Origin: Bacilli bacterium
GTDB lineage: Bacteria; Bacillota_I; Bacilli_A; RF39; UBA660
NCBI GenBank assembly: GCA_022793555.1
Contig: JAAWDB010000050.1
Span: 1 to 9,610, forward strand
Reading direction: 5' to 3'
DNA: 9,610 bases
The translations under genes were made by a program, and so were the position numbers. Shown here one piece after another: positions 1-6,986 of this stretch (positions within the stretch are counted from its first letter, which is position 1; each line of letters opens with the position of its first letter). The notes beneath the pieces are model-generated. The model made no database searches, was not told where the DNA came from, and saw only the letters and a program-made list of their open reading frames with translations.

Positions 1-1
1 A

Positions 2-1627
2 GAAAATGCTACATATAAAGGTTTTAATATATGTCCTAATATAAATAGTTTGTTTTCAAATCATTTAGCGATATTTGGTAATAGTGGTGCTGGTAAATCT
101 TGTGGTGTGTCTAGAATTATTCAAAATATATTTAGTAATCCTAAAACTACTATTGGAAATGCTAATATGTTTTTCTTTGATGCATATGGCGAATATAAAA
201 ATGCATTTAGTTCTTTAAATAAAATAAACCCTAATTATAATTATAAATTTATTACAACTAATCCTACAGAACCAACAGATTTTTTACTTAGAATACCTGT
301 TAATCTATTAACGCTTGATGATATAGCATTATTATTACAAGCAAGCACACATTCCCAATTACCTATTTTAGAGAGAAGTATTAAATATGCTAAAATATTT
401 GCTAGTGAAGGGGAAGAAGTAACTAAATATAAAAATCATTTAATTGCTAAAGCTTTAATAGCTATTTTATTTAGTAATATGACTACTAGTTATAAAAAGA
501 ATGAAATATTTAAAGTAATAGAAGTATGTCATACTAAAGAATTTAATTTTGATTCAGTTATTCCAGGACTTGGATATACTCGTAGCTTTAGCGAATGCTT
601 TGAAATTGATAGTAATGGTAATTTTGGAGAATCAGTTTTAATTACAGAATATATTTTGAAGCATATAGATGAAAATATTGTAGAAATGAAAATTCCAGAA
701 AATGCTTTTTATACTTTAAAAGATTTAGCTAATGCATTAGAATTTACTTTAATTAGTGAAGGATTCCAAGGTAATCAAATGATGTATAATGAAGCGATGA
801 TATTACAAGTTAGACTTAATACTATCATATCTAGTAAAGTTAATAATTATTTTGATGGTTCTAAATTTGTAAGTATTGAAGAATTTATTGATGAATTATG
901 TCTTATGAATAATACAAGAGCGCAAATAGTTAATATTAATTTAGAAGATATAGATGATGCATATGCTAAAGTAATTGTTAAAATTGTTTCTAAATTGTTG
1001 TTTGATTATGCTAAAGGGCTAACTAATCGTGCTAGTAGACCGTTTCATTTGTTCTTAGAAGAAGCTCATAGATATATTCAACAAGATACAGATACGTTCT
1101 TACTTGGTTATAATATATTTGATCGAATTGCTAAAGAAGGACGTAAATATGGTGTTATTTTAGATATTATTAGTCAAAGACCTGTTGAAATTAGTGATAC
1201 AGTTATTGCACAGTGTTCAAACTTTTTAATCTTTAAAATGACTCATCCTAAAGATATTAAATATATTGAAGAAATGCTTCCTAATATTAGTCAAGATGTT
1301 ATTGAGAAAATGAAAATTTTGCAACCAGGTACATGTGTTGCCTTTGGTAGTGCGTTTAAAATTCCAATGATCATAAAACTTGATATGCCAAATCCTGCTC
1401 CTTATTCATCTAGTTGCGATGTTTCAAGTTATTGGGATTCTAAAACAGATATTGCTGATGGAATTTCTAAAGAAATGATGGGTAATGATTATGCAGCACC
1501 AAATACTAGTGTAGAAACTGCTGTAATTGATTCGGCTTCAGAAAAGATTGAAGAACCAATAATTCCACTGCAAGAAGAAATAGCTCAATCCTCACGATTT
1601 ATTTCATCAGATATGGAAATATTATAA
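2..1627 (+). CDS. HerA/DUF87-family P-loop ATPase, 5' end cut by the window
   Basis: Likely a hexameric DNA-translocating ATPase of the HerA/FtsK superfamily. The reading frame is open from base 2, so the TTG at 50 is probably not the true start; 541 codons are visible. Numbering from that TTG, I see Walker A GNSGAGKS (10-17), a DAYGEY motif (44-49) matching the HerA signature D-x-H-G-E-Y with Tyr for His, Walker B LFLEEAH with E337-E338, and an SQRP motif (375-378) typical of the HerA sensor/arginine region. The C-terminal ~90 residues are low-complexity and rich in Ser, Pro and acidic residues. Archaeal HerA pairs with NurA in end resection; bacterial homologues occur in phage-defence systems (for example with Sir2 or DUF4297 proteins) and on mobile elements. 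Which applies cannot be told, since the upstream gene is missing. A terminator follows at once, so it is not in the secretion operon. Eight of 13 Arg codons (from base 50) are AGA, unlike essC. Family call is firm; role is unknown. Confidence 0.85.
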   Translation, partial: ENATYKGFNICPNINSLFSNHLAIFGNSGAGKSCGVSRIIQNIFSNPKTTIGNANMFFFDAYGEYKNAFSSLNKINPNYNYKFITTNPTEPTDFLLRIPVNLLTLDDIALLLQASTHSQLPILERSIKYAKIFASEGEEVTKYKNHLIAKALIAILFSNMTTSYKKNEIFKVIEVCHTKEFNFDSVIPGLGYTRSFSECFEIDSNGNFGESVLITEYILKHIDENIVEMKIPENAFYTLKDLANALEFTLISEGFQGNQMMYNEAMILQVRLNTIISSKVNNYFDGSKFVSIEEFIDELCLMNNTRAQIVNINLEDIDDAYAKVIVKIVSKLLFDYAKGLTNRASRPFHLFLEEAHRYIQQDTDTFLLGYNIFDRIAKEGRKYGVILDIISQRPVEISDTVIAQCSNFLIFKMTHPKDIKYIEEMLPNISQDVIEKMKILQPGTCVAFGSAFKIPMIIKLDMPNPAPYSSSCDVSSYWDSKTDIADGISKEMMGNDYAAPNTSVETAVIDSASEKIEEPIIPLQEEIAQSSRFISSDMEIL

Positions 1628-1634
1628 AGAAATT

Positions 1635-1666
1635 AAAGACAGAAAGTTTTCTGTTTTTTTATTTCT
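1635..1666 (+). terminator. Intrinsic terminator after the HerA-like gene
   Basis: A hairpin with stem ACAGAA/TTCTGT (1639-1644 with 1649-1654) and loop AGTT is extended outward by a G-T wobble and A-T pairs. A run of seven T follows the central stem, then ATTTCTTT. It lies eight bases past the stop codon and separates the ATPase gene from the secretion genes. Confidence 0.85.
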
Positions 1667-1701
1667 TTGGCTTATTTTTACTTTTATTATGGATTTTTAC
1701 G

Positions 1702-1710
1702 TGTTATACT
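1702..1710 (+). promoter_or_regulatory. Extended -10 promoter for the zinc-ribbon/yukD/essC unit
   Basis: TGTTATACT is an extended -10 (TG-n-TATACT, hexamer 1705-1710). No good -35 is visible at 16-18 bases upstream (only T-rich TTTTAT), which is usual for extended -10 promoters. It lies 28 bases before the GTG start at 1739 and after the preceding terminator. The identical nine bases recur at 8082-8090. Confidence 0.6.
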
Positions 1711-1738
1711 TATATTAAATTAGGGGAGTAAAAAAGGT

Positions 1739-1996
1739 GTGATTCTATTGAATTCTACAGAATGGAAATGTTTTTCATGTGGCGCAGAAATTAATCCAGG
1801 TGATCAGATTTGTAGGCATTGCGGAAATAAAATTCATAATACCAAGGTTTCGATTGAGGATTTACGTACTCATGAAAATGGAAGACAAAATGAAAATAAG
1901 AAAAGTCACTCTTTTCTCATTTTTTCTATTTTATCTGTTGTTCTTGTTGTTGCCATTATATTTTTAATAATTTGGTTTGGAATTTTAAAGAGGTAG
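1739..1996 (+). CDS. Small zinc-ribbon protein with one C-terminal membrane helix
   Basis: This 85-residue protein has an N-terminal zinc ribbon with C11-x2-C14 and C25-x2-C28, the second pair in a CRHCG context. A charged, hydrophilic linker (about 36-57) leads to one strongly hydrophobic helix (about 59-83) ending in Lys-Arg. There is no signal peptide, so by the positive-inside rule topology is uncertain: it could be a tail-anchored protein with a cytosolic ribbon. The start is taken as GTG 1739 with GGGGAG (1723-1728) ten bases upstream; TTG 1748 is a possible alternative. The stop codon is two bases before the yukD ATG and the yukD ribosome binding site lies inside this gene, so translation is probably coupled. 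I do not recognise a named family beyond zinc-ribbon/TM. It stands where other T7SSb loci carry EssA/EssB or EsxA, which makes an accessory or membrane role plausible; this is inference. Confidence 0.8.
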   Translation: MILLNSTEWKCFSCGAEINPGDQICRHCGNKIHNTKVSIEDLRTHENGRQNENKKSHSFLIFSILSVVLVVAIIFLIIWFGILKR

Positions 1997-1998
1997 TT

Positions 1999-2253
1999 AT
2001 GACAGGTAAGATTTATGTTGTGGTTTCTGTTCCTTTAATAGAACAAGAATTTGATATGTATATCCCTACAGTAAAAAAAGTAGGAGTAGTTAAGCAACTC
2101 ATTATTCGAATTGTTGAAGAACAGAGTGATTTTAATTTTGTTGATGATGGTTGTAAACATTTATATGATAAAATTACTGGCGATGAAATCAGTGATAATG
2201 AATTTGTTAGATATAGTAAGATCAAAAATGGATCACGATTAATTTTATATTAA
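1999..2253 (+). CDS. yukD: YukD/EsaB-type ubiquitin-like protein of type VII secretion
   Basis: This 84-residue protein has the size and pattern of YukD/EsaB, the ubiquitin-fold cytosolic partner of Firmicutes T7SS. The N-terminal strand KIYVVVSVP is followed by a second strand with a DMYIP motif, then the helix VKQLIIRIV, and the C-terminal strand ends SRLILY, as expected for a beta-grasp. There is no C-terminal Gly-Gly, as in YukD, so it is not a conjugating ubiquitin. ATG 1999 is preferred over the in-frame TTG 1972, because the latter lies inside the previous gene's membrane helix and ATG 1999 has AAAGAGG (1987-1993) five bases upstream. It lies 14 bases before essC, which supports the identification strongly. 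EsaB is known to be needed for T7SS activity in Staphylococcus aureus; its exact mechanism is not settled. Confidence 0.88.
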   Translation: MTGKIYVVVSVPLIEQEFDMYIPTVKKVGVVKQLIIRIVEEQSDFNFVDDGCKHLYDKITGDEISDNEFVRYSKIKNGSRLILY

Positions 2254-2267
2254 AGTGAGGAATTATT

Positions 2268-5200
2268 ATGCAAGTAACAGTAATTCGAAAAAATGAATTA
2301 AATATTTTTACTTTGCCTAAAGAGATAAATGGTAATTTTTGGATTACTGATTATGAAAATGGGCGAAAGATAAATTTGGTAAACATTGAAGCTACTAAAG
2401 AAGGTTGGCAATTGGTTAGTAATCAATCGGCTTATGTGGTGGATCAAAAAAACATTATGGTTCCCTATGTTATACTTCGGGATTATTCATTTTATTTATT
2501 AAATAACAATTATAAAAATGAAAAGTATTATATTTATTGTTCTCCTGTATATGATGCGACTTATAAAGAGTTTGGTATTGGTACTAAACCAATAACTGTA
2601 GGTAGTGGGTCTGATAATGAAATCAGCTATGGTTTGAATGGTGTGCCAAAAAAATCTTTTTCTTTTCAAAAAGTTAACCAAGGTTTTGTTTTATCAATTA
2701 TGGATCCGCAATCGGCAGTTTATGTTAATCATAAAAGAGTATTACAATCTAAAGCTATTTCTTATGGTGATATTATATTTTCTTTTGGATTAAAAATTAT
2801 TCCGATGCGCCGAGATGGTGTAGATTATCTTTTAGTTAATAATCCTGGAGGATTACTTAATTTTAATGCTTCTTTTGTAAATATTGTTCCCAAAAAAAGT
2901 GATTTTGTTGATGATCATACAGAATTAAATGATGATGTTTCTTTTCAGGGTGACTTTTTTTATCGAACACCTCATTTTTATAAAAGGTTAGAAAAGTATA
3001 TTTTACATGTGGATTCACCACCTGCTGGAAAGTCATCAGAGGGGACACCTGCTATTTTAACTATTGGTCCCATGCTTACTATGTCTATGACTTCTATTAT
3101 AACTTTATTAAGTACTTTTAATTCTATTGGTAAAGGTCAATCAACAGTTGAATCTTCTTTGACTTCTTTAGTTATGGGAGTTGCAATGCTTGCTACTTGC
3201 TTATTGTGGCCATTAATTACTAGAGCTTATCAAAAACATGCGGACAAAAAATATGAAAAAAAACGTCAAAAGGCTTATCGTAAATATATTGATAAAAAAG
3301 AAGAAGAGATAAATGCTCAATTAATTATTCAAAAAAATACATTGTTAGATAATTATTTTTCAGTTTCGAAATGTCAAGAAATTATTCGAGGTCATAATAT
3401 ACAATTATGGCAACGACGAATCACAGATAATGATTTTTTAACTCTTCCTGTAGGGTATGGAAATTTACCTATGCAAATTGAAATTAGTTATCCTGAAGAA
3501 CATTTTTCTTTAGTTGAAGATAATTTACTTGATATGGTTCATGAACTTGGCCAAAAGAAACGGATTTTAAATGATGTACCTATAGTTTATTCTTTTTTCT
3601 CTAATATTTCTACAGGTGTAGTAGGAAATAGTACTATTACTAAAGCTTTTATTGATCGAGTAGTATTACAAATTATGGCTAATTATAGTTATGATGAAGT
3701 AAAAATTGTTACTTTTACTTCAAAAGATAATGAAAATAGTTGGGATTATATTAAGACCATACCTCATAGTTGGTCAAATGATCGAACGATGCGTTTTTTT
3801 GGTTCTTCGAATGATGATTATCGTGAAATGATTTATCATTTAGAAAAGATATTTCAACAACGAAGAGCACAGGATTTTGATAGTAGAAAAATGCCTCATT
3901 ATATTATTATTACAGATGCTATTAAATCTATTGATTCTTACGATTTTATTAAGAATATTATGACAACTTCGGGACAACTTGGTTTTAGTATTATTATGTT
4001 AGTTGATCGTATTTCAGCTCTACCAAATGAATGTAAGAGTTTTATGGAAGTTAGTGCTCAGGAGTGTAGTATTTTCCAAAGTGTATTAAATTCTTATGTT
4101 CAAAAATTTTATCTGGATCCTTCATCAATTGATGATATTTATCGTTGTGCGGAAGAGCTTGCCAATATACCGATTGATATTAAAAGTGAAACCGAAGCAT
4201 CTCTACCTAATACCTATCAGTTTTTAGAAATGTATCAAGTAGGTAAGGTTTCTCAGTTAAATTCTTTGGAACGTTGGAAAAAAAGTAATCCAGTGCTGTC
4301 TTTGCAAGCTCCTATTGGTATTGGCAAAAGTGGCGAAACGATATGTTTAGATTTACATGAAAAATACCATGGACCTCATGGTTTAATCGCAGGGACAACG
4401 GGTTCTGGAAAGTCAGAATTTATCATTACTTTCATTTTATCTTTAGCGGTTAATTATCACCCTTATGAAGTCCAAGTAATTTTAATTGATTATAAAGGTG
4501 GAAGTTTAGCGGGAGCATTTTTAACTGATCAATACCGTTTACCACACTTAGCTGGTACGATTACTAATTTAGATGGAAATGAGTTAAATCGATCTCTTGC
4601 TTCAATTGAAAGTGAAGTAAAAAGAAGACAGCGGATGTTTAATGATGCCAAAGTGGCAGCAAATGAAAGTACGATTGACATTTATAAATATCAAAAGTTA
4701 TGGCGTGAGGGTAAACTTAAAAATATGGAACCGATTTCTCATTTATTTATTATTAGTGATGAGTTTGCCGAGTTAAAAGAACAACAACCAGAGTTTATGG
4801 ATAAATTAATCAGTATTGCACGTGTAGGACGTTCTTTGGGCGTTCATTTGATTTTGGCTACTCAAAAACCTGGTGGAGTTGTCGATGCACAAATTTGGTC
4901 TAATACGAGATTTCGTGTCTGTTTAAAAGTTCAAGATACTTCTGATTCGCAAGAAGTATTAAAAAAACCAGATGCTGCTTATTTAAAACGAACTGGGCGA
5001 TTCTATTTACAAGTTGGATATGATGAAGTTTATACATTGGGACAATCTGCTTGGGCTGGTGGACAGTATTATCCTAATACAACTTTTAAAAAAGATGTTG
5101 ATGCATCAGTAAATACTATTAATAATATAGCGTATATTACAACAACTAAGGAAAATGATGTTAAAGAAGTAGTTCAATCTTTAGGGGAAGAACTTCCAAA

Positions 5201-6854
5201 TGTTGTTAAATATTTAAGCGATATTGCTAGTGATGAGAATATTCGTGTTCGACGTTTGTGGTTAGATAAGATACCAGCACGAATTTATATTGATTCTTTA
5301 AAAAATAAATATCATTTTGAACGAAATTTGTTTGAACTTAATCCTATAATTGGCGAATATGATGACCCTTCGAGTCAAAATCAGTATTTATTAAATGTTC
5401 CTTTTACTAAATTAGGTAATGTAGCAGTTTATGGAATTGCTGGATCTGGTAAGGAAAACTTTTTAACCTCTTTGATTTATTCTTGTATGTCAACTTATGC
5501 TCCTGAAGAAGTAAATTTTTATGTTATGGATTTTGGAGCGGAGACTTTACGGATGTTTAAAGATTCACCATATGTTGGCGATATAGTTTACGTTAATGAT
5601 CAAGAAAAGCTTAAAAATTTATTTAAAATGTTGTTTCAAGAATTAGAACATCGAAAAGAGTTGTTTGCTAATTATGGTGGAACTTATCAATCTTATATTA
5701 AAACCCAAAAAGAACATTTGCCTAATCTTGTTGTTATGATTAATAACTATGAAGTATTAAGTGAAATTTATGAAGATTATACGGAGTCTTTAGCACAGAT
5801 TACTCGTGATTGTTTTAAATATGGAATATTTTTTGTGATAACGGCGACCGCTGAGAATGCTTTGCGTTATAAAATTCGTCAAAATATTTCGGTTCTTTAT
5901 GCTTTAGAACAAAATAGTGAGTCAGATTTTTCTTCTATTTTAGGAAATTGTCGTGGTAAAATTCCAGCTAAATTTAAAGGACGGGGATTATTTCGTAAAG
6001 ATGGTATTTATGAATTTCAAACGGCTTTTGTTACGAAAGATGATGCACAACTTAATGAATTTATTACTAATTATTGTAGAACAATGAGTGAGAAAACATC
6101 TTATCGTGCTCAAAAAATACCAATACTTCCAAAAGTAGTTAATTATGAGTTTATTAAAGATGAACTTACTTCTAATACAAATTTTGTTGTTGGAGTAAAT
6201 CGTGAGCGATTAAATATTGAAAAATTTGCGTTTTTTAAAACCGTTCATAATTTTATTTCCGCTTATGAGACTGAAGATACTTATGTTTTTGTGAAGTCTT
6301 TAGCGAGTGAAATGTTTGATTTAGGTTGTGACTTTTTATTTTTGAATTCTACGGAACTTGATTTTTCTGATACTACATATAAAGACAAGGTCTATAAAAC
6401 TGGTTTTGAAGAAGTCATTGATAAAATTTCAATTTATGTGGAAAAGGTTTTTCAATTATTTGAAGAAGCTAATTTTAATAAAGAAGTGTTAGTTAAACAA
6501 AAGAATATGATTTGCTTCTTTTATGGGGCACAAGATATTTTAAGTAAATTTTCTAATGATACGTTTAGAAAGTTTCAAAAAATTGTTGAACGAGCAAAAC
6601 AAATGGGTATTATTTCTTTCGTCTTTGTGGATAGTTATGGTGTCTATCGTAATTATTTTTATGAAGAATGGTTTAAAATTGGCTCAGATCTTAGTCGAGG
6701 AATTTGGATTGGTAGTGGAATTAGTGATCAAAATCTGTTTAAAATTACAAAATATACACGAGAAGATCGAGCTGAAATATCTACGGAATTTGGATTTGTT
6801 ATCCATAATGGTAAGTTAACTAGGATAAAAATGTTATCTGATTATCAGAAATAG
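2268..6854 (+). CDS. essC: EssC/YukB-type type VII secretion motor ATPase
   Basis: This 1528-residue membrane ATPase is the T7SSb motor that recognises and drives export of WXG100-type substrates, close to the usual EssC length (about 1,480). Domains in order are: two FHA-like domains (about 1-90 and 95-190, the second with V-G112-S-G-S); two membrane helices (about 262-284 and 297-317) within a G-P-M-L-T-M context; a charged juxtamembrane region; then three FtsK/SpoIIIE modules. D1 (about 660-930) is intact: a HGPHG motif leads into Walker A GTTGSGKS (709-716), Walker B is LFIISDE (D831-E832), and ATQKPGG follows. D2 (about 1000-1270) has GIAGSGKE (1056-1063), with Glu at the usual Ser/Thr, and a Walker B-like VVMINNYE with Asn1159-Asn1160. 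D3 (about 1280-1528) has no Walker A. ATG 2268 has AGTGAGGA upstream. Arg codons are mostly CGN (11 AGA/AGG in all), unlike its neighbours. Confidence 0.95.
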   Translation: MQVTVIRKNELNIFTLPKEINGNFWITDYENGRKINLVNIEATKEGWQLVSNQSAYVVDQKNIMVPYVILRDYSFYLLNNNYKNEKYYIYCSPVYDATYKEFGIGTKPITVGSGSDNEISYGLNGVPKKSFSFQKVNQGFVLSIMDPQSAVYVNHKRVLQSKAISYGDIIFSFGLKIIPMRRDGVDYLLVNNPGGLLNFNASFVNIVPKKSDFVDDHTELNDDVSFQGDFFYRTPHFYKRLEKYILHVDSPPAGKSSEGTPAILTIGPMLTMSMTSIITLLSTFNSIGKGQSTVESSLTSLVMGVAMLATCLLWPLITRAYQKHADKKYEKKRQKAYRKYIDKKEEEINAQLIIQKNTLLDNYFSVSKCQEIIRGHNIQLWQRRITDNDFLTLPVGYGNLPMQIEISYPEEHFSLVEDNLLDMVHELGQKKRILNDVPIVYSFFSNISTGVVGNSTITKAFIDRVVLQIMANYSYDEVKIVTFTSKDNENSWDYIKTIPHSWSNDRTMRFFGSSNDDYREMIYHLEKIFQQRRAQDFDSRKMPHYIIITDAIKSIDSYDFIKNIMTTSGQLGFSIIMLVDRISALPNECKSFMEVSAQECSIFQSVLNSYVQKFYLDPSSIDDIYRCAEELANIPIDIKSETEASLPNTYQFLEMYQVGKVSQLNSLERWKKSNPVLSLQAPIGIGKSGETICLDLHEKYHGPHGLIAGTTGSGKSEFIITFILSLAVNYHPYEVQVILIDYKGGSLAGAFLTDQYRLPHLAGTITNLDGNELNRSLASIESEVKRRQRMFNDAKVAANESTIDIYKYQKLWREGKLKNMEPISHLFIISDEFAELKEQQPEFMDKLISIARVGRSLGVHLILATQKPGGVVDAQIWSNTRFRVCLKVQDTSDSQEVLKKPDAAYLKRTGRFYLQVGYDEVYTLGQSAWAGGQYYPNTTFKKDVDASVNTINNIAYITTTKENDVKEVVQSLGEELPNVVKYLSDIASDENIRVRRLWLDKIPARIYIDSLKNKYHFERNLFELNPIIGEYDDPSSQNQYLLNVPFTKLGNVAVYGIAGSGKENFLTSLIYSCMSTYAPEEVNFYVMDFGAETLRMFKDSPYVGDIVYVNDQEKLKNLFKMLFQELEHRKELFANYGGTYQSYIKTQKEHLPNLVVMINNYEVLSEIYEDYTESLAQITRDCFKYGIFFVITATAENALRYKIRQNISVLYALEQNSESDFSSILGNCRGKIPAKFKGRGLFRKDGIYEFQTAFVTKDDAQLNEFITNYCRTMSEKTSYRAQKIPILPKVVNYEFIKDELTSNTNFVVGVNRERLNIEKFAFFKTVHNFISAYETEDTYVFVKSLASEMFDLGCDFLFLNSTELDFSDTTYKDKVYKTGFEEVIDKISIYVEKVFQLFEEANFNKEVLVKQKNMICFFYGAQDILSKFSNDTFRKFQKIVERAKQMGIISFVFVDSYGVYRNYFYEEWFKIGSDLSRGIWIGSGISDQNLFKITKYTREDRAEISTEFGFVIHNGKLTRIKMLSDYQK

Positions 6855-6876
6855 GTTTTATACTTATTTCTTTTTT
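6847..6876 (+). terminator. Intrinsic terminator overlapping the essC stop codon
   Basis: A ten-pair stem (6847-6856 with 6862-6871, one G-T wobble, loop TTTAT) is followed by a T run (6871-6876). The essC stop TAG (6852-6854) lies inside the left arm, so a ribosome reaching the stop would cover the hairpin. It ends the zinc-ribbon/yukD/essC unit. Confidence 0.8.
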
Positions 6877-6927
6877 AATTCTTGGTAGTTCATCTTACAC
6901 TAATTTTACACTATTATTCTTTTTTTA

Positions 6928-6957
6928 TTGAATGATTTCTTTTTTTCATATTATACT
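6928..6957 (+). promoter_or_regulatory. Promoter of the tandem-WXG gene
   Basis: The -35 is TTGAAT (6928-6933), the spacer is 18 bases, and the -10 is TATACT (6952-6957), matching SigA consensus at four and five of six positions. It is 29 bases from the ATG at 6987 and follows the essC terminator, so this gene is expected to be transcribed on its own. The -10 hexamer is the same as in the two other promoters of the window. Confidence 0.65.
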
Positions 6958-6986
6958 AAAAATGTATTAAATAGGAGGATAGAAAA

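Noticed and set aside
2..1996. HerA-like ATPase as a second motor of the secretion system
   Set aside because: A strong terminator and a new promoter separate it from the zinc-ribbon/yukD/essC unit, and HerA ATPases are not known T7SS parts.
1972..1998. Longer yukD starting at TTG 1972
   Set aside because: This would overlap the membrane helix of the preceding gene; ATG 1999 has a well-spaced ribosome binding site and gives the usual YukD length.
2013..2225. Antisense open frame opposite yukD
   Set aside because: It is the complement of a well-identified gene, has no ribosome binding site of its own, and its composition is that of an AT-rich shadow.
2499..3048. Two short antisense frames (about 60 codons each) inside essC
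   Set aside because: Both lie opposite the conserved N-terminal part of essC and lack start signals.
6556..6819. Overlapping + strand frame of 87 codons near the essC 3' end
   Set aside because: It lies wholly inside essC in another frame, with no Shine-Dalgarno sequence and no recognisable domain.
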